Shown: piece after piece, positions 59,288 through 64,000 of the stretch
How positions within the stretch are numbered: position 1 is the stretch's first letter
Layout of the letters: the number at the start of each line of letters is the position of its first letter
NCBI GenBank assembly: GCA_963833835.1
Contig: CAWHZI010000016.1
Span: 1,116,001 to 1,180,000, forward strand
Direction of reading: 5' to 3'
Length of the DNA: 64,000 nt
From: Bog-532 sp963833835
Lineage (GTDB): Bacteria > Actinomycetota > Actinomycetes > Streptosporangiales > Streptosporangiaceae
Made by a program: the position numbers and the translations under genes
The notes under the pieces: model-generated
Seen by the model: the letters and a program-made list of their open reading frames with translations, nothing else
The model's database searches: none
What the model was told of the DNA's origin: nothing

Positions 59288-60118
59288 TCAGGTGGCGGAG
59301 AAGCCGCCATCCACGTACAGCGTCTGCGCGGTCACGAAGCCCGACGCCGAACTGGCCAGGAACACCGCGGCCCCCGCGAAGTCCTCCGGCGCCCCGTTGC
59401 GGCCGACCATCGTCCGCGCGACCATGGCCGCCGACCGCTCCGGATCCCGCGCTATCACCGCGTTCAGCGCCGTCGGCACGAACCCCGGGCACACCGAGTT
59501 GCAGGTCACCCCCGAGCGGGACCAGGCCTCGGACTGCGAACGGGTCAGCGCGGCCAGGCCGCCCTTGGACGCGCCGTAGCCGCCGCTGTTACCGAACGCC
59601 CGGTGATACTGCTGCGAGGTCACGTTGATGATCCGGCCCCAGCCGCGCGCGGCCATGCCGGGGCCGAACCGCTGGCCGAGCAGGAACGGCGCGGTCAGGT
59701 TGACCGCCATGGTCGTGTCCCACTGGTCGGCCGACAGCTCGGGCAGCGGCGGCCGCAGGTTGACCCCGGCGCAGTTGACCAGGATGTCGGGCTCGCCGAA
59801 CACGGCCGCGGCCTCGTCGGCGCCCCGGGCCACCGCCGCGCGGCTGGCCAGGTCCGCGCTGACCCAGGCCGCCTGGCCGCCGTCGGCCGACAGCGACGCG
59901 ACGGCCTTCTCCAGTGCGGGCCGCCCGCGGGCGATGATCACCACCCGGGCTCCCGCGCCGGCCAGCGCCGTAGCCATGCCCTGGCCGATGCCGGAGCTTC
60001 CGCCGGTGACCACCGCGACCCGCCCGTCCAGCCCGAACAGCCCGCGCAAGAACCCCGCCGGGCCGAATCCCGAGCCGGTCCGTGAGCCAGGCCCCGAACC
60101 GAACCCTGAGCCAGGCAC
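59288..60118 (-). CDS. SDR family oxidoreductase (gluconate 5-dehydrogenase-like)
   Basis: A 276-residue short-chain dehydrogenase with TGGSSGIGQGMA, NCAGVN, catalytic Ser (NVTSQQYH), Tyr and Lys (YGASKGG), and the closing ASGFVTAQTLYVDGGF. The family often works on sugars or polyols. GTG 60118 overlaps the stop of the kinase gene (TAGTG), so the two are coupled; this start adds a Gly/Ser-rich segment of about 28 residues ahead of the Rossmann fold. The pairing with a PfkB kinase suggests shared sugar metabolism. Confidence 0.82.
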   Translation of the reverse strand: MPGSGFGSGPGSRTGSGFGPAGFLRGLFGLDGRVAVVTGGSSGIGQGMATALAGAGARVVIIARGRPALEKAVASLSADGGQAAWVSADLASRAAVARGADEAAAVFGEPDILVNCAGVNLRPPLPELSADQWDTTMAVNLTAPFLLGQRFGPGMAARGWGRIINVTSQQYHRAFGNSGGYGASKGGLAALTRSQSEAWSRSGVTCNSVCPGFVPTALNAVIARDPERSAAMVARTMVGRNGAPEDFAGAAVFLASSASGFVTAQTLYVDGGFSAT

Positions 60119-61008
60119 TAAAGGACCGGTCGCGCGCCGACCAGGCCCAGCGCGTGCGCGGCCAGCCGGCAGCCGCCGTCCAGTGCCTCGCCGGGCGGCT
60201 TCTTGTCCAGCCAGGAGGCCAGGAACCCGGCGCAGAACGCGTCGCCCGCCCCGGTGCCGTCGACGATCCGGTCCACCGGCGGGGCCGGGACCCGGACCGG
60301 CGGGCGGCCGTTGGCGTAGAACAGCGCGCCGTCCCCGGCCATCTTGACCACGACCTGCGGGTACCACGCGGTGAGCACCCGGGCCGCCTGCTCGGCGTCG
60401 TCCCGGCCGGTGAGCACCTGGCTCTCGGCCTCGTTCACGAACAGCAGGGTGGCCCCGTTGCTGAGCTCCAGGAACGGCTCGGCCCCGGCTCGCTCCAGCG
60501 GGGCGGCCGACGCCGCGTCGACCGAGACCGACATGCCGGCCCGGATGCTGTACTGGATGGCGGCCAGCGCGGCCTGCCGGGCCCCCTCGCTCAGCAGCGT
60601 GTACCCGGAGACGTGCATGTGGTTGCCCGCCGCGAACAGGTCGCGCGGCAGGTCGTCGGGGGACAGCGCCGAGTTGGCCCCCGGGTCGGACAGCATGGTG
60701 TGCTCACCCTTGTGGGTGATCATGACGACGCAGGTGCCGGTGGGCCGCTCCGGGTCCATGACCAGGCGGGCGTCCACGCCGTAGCCCATCAGCTCCATGT
60801 CGCGGTTCCGGCCGGCGATGTCGGCCCCGCGGCGGCCCACGAAGGCGACATCGTTGCCGTCCACGGCGAGCCACGCGGCGATGTTGGCCCCCGAACCGCC
60901 TCCGTGCATGGAGACGGTGGCCGCCGTGTCGCTGCCGCGGGCCAGCGGGTAGAGGGCGTGGGCGACGGCGTCGGTCATGAGGTCACCGACGACAACGACG
61001 CGCGTCAT
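60118..61008 (-). CDS. PfkB family carbohydrate kinase
   Basis: The 296-residue kinase shows the N-terminal substrate motif GGGSGANIAAWLA (about 36-48) and the C-terminal PfkB signature DGTGAGDAFCAGF with its catalytic Asp (about 251). Ribokinase-type enzymes phosphorylate sugars or nucleosides; the substrate is not evident. ATG 61008 was chosen since it begins directly with the first beta-strand (MTRVVVVGDLMTD). It is the first gene of a unit with the SDR. The 273 bases upstream (61009-61281) hold no gene. Confidence 0.88.
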   Translation of the reverse strand: MTRVVVVGDLMTDAVAHALYPLARGSDTAATVSMHGGGSGANIAAWLAVDGNDVAFVGRRGADIAGRNRDMELMGYGVDARLVMDPERPTGTCVVMITHKGEHTMLSDPGANSALSPDDLPRDLFAAGNHMHVSGYTLLSEGARQAALAAIQYSIRAGMSVSVDAASAAPLERAGAEPFLELSNGATLLFVNEAESQVLTGRDDAEQAARVLTAWYPQVVVKMAGDGALFYANGRPPVRVPAPPVDRIVDGTGAGDAFCAGFLASWLDKKPPGEALDGGCRLAAHALGLVGARPVL

Positions 61009-61281
61009 GGGGTTCTCACCTCGTCCCGGAAGCACACGACGACATTGCCTCCGTTGTACCTGTTCGATGCGGGGCGGGGGAAGAGGACATAACACCCTCA
61101 GTGCTTGTACGGCAGGCTGGCTTGTTTGTCACGCACGACTCCCCGGAAGCCCCTTTTCTTTGCCTAAAGGTAGCTGCCGCCGCCCATACCGTGCTAGCCG
61201 AGCGGACCTGCGGACGCCCGTATCGTTATCGCAGCGTAAATGGAGGCCCCTCCGGCCGCAAGAGTCGCCCCGGCGACCCGG

Positions 61282-61995
61282 TCAGTCGGCGGTCAGCAGC
61301 GGCCGGCCCGCCACGACCACGGTGAACTCGTCCGCCTCCGCGGCCAGCCGCTGGTTGAGACGTCCCAGCTCATCGCGGAACAACCGGCCCGCACGGGTGT
61401 CCGGCACCACCCCCAGCCCGGTTTCGTCGCTCACCGCCACCACGTACCCGGCCGCCTGCCGCCACGCCGCCACCAGCGCGTCGGTCCGCTCGGCCAGCCG
61501 CGCCGCCGAGTCGGCCATATCCGGGCCCGTCCTATCGGAGGCCGCCCCCTCCGCCCCCGCCGCGTCCCAGGCGCCGCAGTCGTCCATGGCCGCGGCCAGC
61601 CAGGCCGTCACGCTGTCGACCAGAACCGCGCCGCGGGCCGCCCCCGGCACCCCGGACGCCCCCGGCACCCCGGACCGCGCACCGGTCAGCACCCCGGCCA
61701 GGTCGGTGCTCTCCAGCGTGTGCCACCAGGACGGCCGCCGGGCCCGGTGCGCGTCGATCCGGGCCGTCCACTCCGGGTCGGCCGGGTCGGTCCGGCCGGT
61801 GGCGACGTAGGTCACCTCCGGCTCGGCCGCCAGCCGCAGTTCGGCTTCGGCCGACTTGCCCGAACCGGCCCCGCCCAGCACCAGCACCCGCCAGGGCCGG
61901 GCGGCCCCGGGCGGCAGGCCCAGCGGCTGGCCCAGTCGCCGGCCCAGCGGCTGGCGCAGTGGCTGGCCCCGTGGCCGGCACGGACCAGACGTCAC
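61282..61995 (-). CDS. cobU: Adenosylcobinamide kinase/guanylyltransferase CobU (catalytic part)
   Basis: The catalytic domain of CobU phosphorylates adenosylcobinamide and attaches GMP in late B12 assembly. The P-loop GGAGSGKSAEAE follows a VLVL strand, and the closing ETGLGVVPDTRAGRLFRDEL block with LNQRLA is diagnostic. The stretch from 61995 to about 61910 (MTSGPCRPRGQ onward) is a shadow of the upstream frame, so true CobU homology begins near RPWRVLVLGG. In many actinomycetes this domain has an N-terminal metallo-hydrolase-like half, found here in two other frames at 61910-62516. B12 supply would serve nrdJ. Confidence 0.8.
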   Translation of the reverse strand: MTSGPCRPRGQPLRQPLGRRLGQPLGLPPGAARPWRVLVLGGAGSGKSAEAELRLAAEPEVTYVATGRTDPADPEWTARIDAHRARRPSWWHTLESTDLAGVLTGARSGVPGASGVPGAARGAVLVDSVTAWLAAAMDDCGAWDAAGAEGAASDRTGPDMADSAARLAERTDALVAAWRQAAGYVVAVSDETGLGVVPDTRAGRLFRDELGRLNQRLAAEADEFTVVVAGRPLLTAD

Positions 61996-62516
61996 CGTCC
62001 CGGGCCGGCGTCGCGCCCCAGAACGCGCAGCGCCGGGCCAGCTCCCGCTCGGACCGGACCCGGTGGTCGGCCCAACCGGCCAGCACCAGCGTGCCGCCGG
62101 TCACCAGGCCCTGCGCGCGCAGCAGGCCGAGCTGGCCCGCGTCCCCGGCCAGGTCGAGCAGGACGGCGTCGTACCGGGCCGAGCCCGCGGGCACCTCCGG
62201 CCGCGGGCCGGCCAGCAGCCGGGTCCCGTCCGGCGCGGTCACGTCCCAGCCTCCGGCCAGCGCCCGCACCTGATACCCCGCAGTCCCCTCAGCCCCGGCC
62301 CCGGCCCCGCCCGGCCCCGGCCCCCCCGGCCCCGACCCCCCCGACCCCCCCGGCCCCCTCAGCCCCGGCCCCGGACAGCTCGACCACCCCGTCCACCAGC
62401 ACCCGGAACGGCTCCCGAATCCGCCCGTCGGCCGCGGCCCCCTGGCACGAGGCACACCGGCACCCGGGCGCAGGCCAGCCCCCGGGCCCGCCGCTGCCCC
62501 GCACCTCGATGTTCAC
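61905..62516 (-). pseudogene. N-terminal half of the CobU fusion, split over two frames
   Basis: From GTG 62516 one frame gives NIEVRGSGGPGGWPAPGCRC, CASCQGAAADGR and LVDGVVELSG, the usual opening of actinobacterial CobU fusions. It stops in a Gly-rich tail. The next frame gives YQVRALAGGWDVTAPDGTRL, ARYDAVLLDLAGDAGQLGLL, TGGTLVLAGWADH and DGDVWSVP, the rest of that half. Frame changes fall in a region with three runs of seven C (62296-62370) and near CCCC at 61905-61908. Each fits one surplus base. If these are sequencing errors, the gene is a single CDS, 62516 to 61282. Confidence 0.6.
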
Positions 62517-62640
62517 CGGGTGGACGATACCTGTACGCAACATTTGTCGGGTGGCAAATGTACTGGTGTCGTGTTTGAATGGGGCTGCGTCCCGTGCCGC
62601 CCCAGACCCAGGCGGATAAACGGATGACGCGGAGGACTCT

Positions 62641-63333
62641 GTGCTGATCGACGATCTCGCCCGCGACGCTGCCGACCTGCTCAGCGTGGGCAATTCCGGG
62701 CCGATGCGGTCCCTGAGCCGGCTGGCCGACCTGGCCGTCCGCGAGGTGGCGGGCTGCTGCGGCGCCACCGCGATGCTGTGGTGTGACCGGGAGCTGGTCG
62801 GCCTGACCTCGACCCACCCCGACTTGGCTGAGCTGGCCGAATGCCAGCTGCGAGCCGGCGACGGGCCGTCGATCCAGGCCCTGCGCGAGCGGCAGCCGGT
62901 CGGGGTGCGGGACACGCTGCGCGACACCCGGTGGCCGGACTACATGACCGAGGCGCTCTGCCGGGGCGTCCGCTCGACGCTGGCCCTGGTGCACGAGTTC
63001 CCGCCGATGACCGTGGTCCTCTCGATCGCCAGCGTGCGGAAGGCGGCGTTCGAGAGCGAGCAGGTCCCGTTCGCCGAGACGCTGGCCGCGTTCGGCGGGG
63101 CGGTGCTGGCCAACGCCTCGGCCTACGGGGACGCCCAGCGCGAAGCCGTCCAGCTGCGTAACGCGGTCGAGAGCCGGGCCGTGGTCGACCAGGCCAAGGG
63201 CATCTTGATGCACGCGCTGGGCTGCTCGGCCGCCGACGCCCTGGAGCGGATGCGCCGCGTCTCGCAGACCCAGCACGTCAAGGTGACCGACGTGGCCAAG
63301 GAGATCGTCCATAATGGCGTCCCCGCCGCCTGA
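62641..63333 (+). CDS. GAF-ANTAR domain protein
   Basis: A 230-residue cytosolic sensor with a GAF domain (about 20-155) and a C-terminal ANTAR RNA-binding domain (about 165-225, QLRNAVESRAVVDQAKGILM). ANTAR proteins bind paired RNA hairpins and prevent termination. GTG 62641 is the chosen start. The 3' end overlaps the ECF sigma factor frame if that begins at 63314, otherwise the two are 49 bases apart. A functional link to stress response is suggested by this neighbour. Confidence 0.88.
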   Translation: MLIDDLARDAADLLSVGNSGPMRSLSRLADLAVREVAGCCGATAMLWCDRELVGLTSTHPDLAELAECQLRAGDGPSIQALRERQPVGVRDTLRDTRWPDYMTEALCRGVRSTLALVHEFPPMTVVLSIASVRKAAFESEQVPFAETLAAFGGAVLANASAYGDAQREAVQLRNAVESRAVVDQAKGILMHALGCSAADALERMRRVSQTQHVKVTDVAKEIVHNGVPAA

Positions 63334-63937
63334 ATCAGGCTCGTCCCTGGTAGAGGACCGATTTTCCGGGCACGAACTCATTATGGACAGCCCCGCACCA
63401 GACCTCGCGACCCGATTCGAGGATGAAGCCGTCCCGTACGCCGCTCAGCTGTACCCGGCCGCCGTCCGGATGACCCGGAGCCACCAGGACGCCGAAGACC
63501 TGGTCCAGGAGACGATGACCAAGGCCTGGGCCGCGTTCGGGGGCTTCGAGTCCGGGACGAACGTCCGCGCCTGGCTCTACCGCATCATGACCAACACGTT
63601 CATCAGCGGCTACCGGCGCCGGGACCGGACCCCGCTGCTGCTCCAGGACGACCTGGTCGACCGGGTCGCCCTGCCGATGTGGCCGAGCACGCTGCCGGCT
63701 GGGCGTTCGGCCGAGGCCGAGGCGCTGGACCGGATGCCGGCCGAGCAGCTCCGGCAGGCCCTGCGTGAGCTGCCCGCCGACTTCCGCACCGCGGTCTACC
63801 TGGCCGACGTGGAGGGCTACACCTACCACGAGACCGCGACGATGATGGGCACCCCGATCGGGACCGTGATGTCGCGGCTGCACCGCGCCCGCCGGGCGCT
63901 CCGGTCCAAGCTCGGCAGCCTCCCCACCGCCGCCTGA
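63314..63937 (+). CDS. SigR-like ECF RNA polymerase sigma factor
   Basis: A 207-residue ECF sigma-70 factor resembling SigR/SigH. Region 2 is seen as YPAAVRMTRSHQDAEDLVQE and NVRAWLYRIMTNTFISGYRR, region 4 as ALRELPADFRTAVYLADVEG and TPIGTVMSRLHRARRAL. SigR controls thiol-oxidative stress genes, including mycothiol synthesis. Starts at ATG 63314 and ATG 63383 (residue 24, just before the homologous part) are both possible. A zinc anti-sigma factor gene would be expected directly downstream, beyond the window. Confidence 0.88.
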   Translation: MASPPPESGSSLVEDRFSGHELIMDSPAPDLATRFEDEAVPYAAQLYPAAVRMTRSHQDAEDLVQETMTKAWAAFGGFESGTNVRAWLYRIMTNTFISGYRRRDRTPLLLQDDLVDRVALPMWPSTLPAGRSAEAEALDRMPAEQLRQALRELPADFRTAVYLADVEGYTYHETATMMGTPIGTVMSRLHRARRALRSKLGSLPTAA

Positions 63938-64000
63938 GCCAGCCCCGAGCCCCGAGCCCCGGCAACCGGCAACCAGTAACCAGCAACGACGGAACGGCCG

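Overview
The window is GC-rich DNA with G or C at most third codon positions. It comes from the chromosome of a filamentous-type actinomycete. Markers of this are mshC (mycothiol synthesis), a paired Scr1-type HTH/DUF397 regulator, a B12-dependent ribonucleotide reductase next to nrdR and lexA, the tmsA/tmsB pair for 10-methyl branched fatty acids, an HrdB-type principal sigma factor close to parE, and a GAF-ANTAR protein beside a SigR-like ECF sigma factor. Together they suggest Streptosporangiales or a close relative, but the genus cannot be fixed from the sequence alone. No rRNA, tRNA, CRISPR array or intact insertion sequence was seen.

Layout. Positions 1-10.2 kb hold housekeeping and lipid genes on the plus strand: HTH/DUF397 pair, CPBP and M50 membrane proteases, amidase, mshC (reading frame broken near its end), a DUF4192 protein, tmsA and tmsB. 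Positions 10.3-12.7 kb hold an odd minus-strand polyketide-synthase-like protein whose acyltransferase and dehydratase domains have lost catalytic residues. Next comes leuS behind a short leader peptide with three consecutive leucine codons and an attenuator. Then follow lexA and a divergent LysM protein with SOS-box-like sites, and nrdR-nrdJ. Positions 21.3-30.3 kb are a patchwork: a VapBC-type pair, a GT39-like membrane protein, a haloalkane-dehalogenase-like enzyme with a MarR regulator, a decayed second VapBC pair, YbaK, a GNAT enzyme and a tandem CbxX-type AAA ATPase. Positions 30.5-34.7 kb hold a minus-strand operon of an unknown protein, PxpA and a PxpB-PxpC fusion (5-oxoproline recycling). 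Positions 35-42 kb hold a PAS-PAS-GAF-PP2C phosphatase, the principal sigma factor, a small DUF7455 protein and parE.

Between parE (ends 41.9 kb) and parC (starts 58.9 kb, minus strand) lies a catabolic island at 43.2-56.3 kb. It encodes a fused E1 alpha-beta 2-oxoacid dehydrogenase, an L-rhamnose-mutarotase-like protein, two VOC proteins, an SDR, a Gfo/Idh/MocA oxidoreductase, an enolase-superfamily dehydratase, a D-2-hydroxyacid dehydrogenase, a sugar ABC importer without its own ATPase, a frameshifted amidohydrolase/lactonase, an IclR regulator and a muconolactone-isomerase-like protein. The set looks like a non-phosphorylative pathway for a sugar or sugar-acid-like substrate. I cannot match it to a described pathway.

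The right end (59-64 kb) has an SDR/PfkB-kinase pair, a cobU-type gene split over three frames, the GAF-ANTAR protein and the SigR-like factor. Four breaks of reading frame in otherwise conserved genes (mshC, amidohydrolase, cobU twice) are all of the one-extra-base type; those that can be localised fall in or beside short G/C runs. This needs a check against raw reads before calling pseudogenes.
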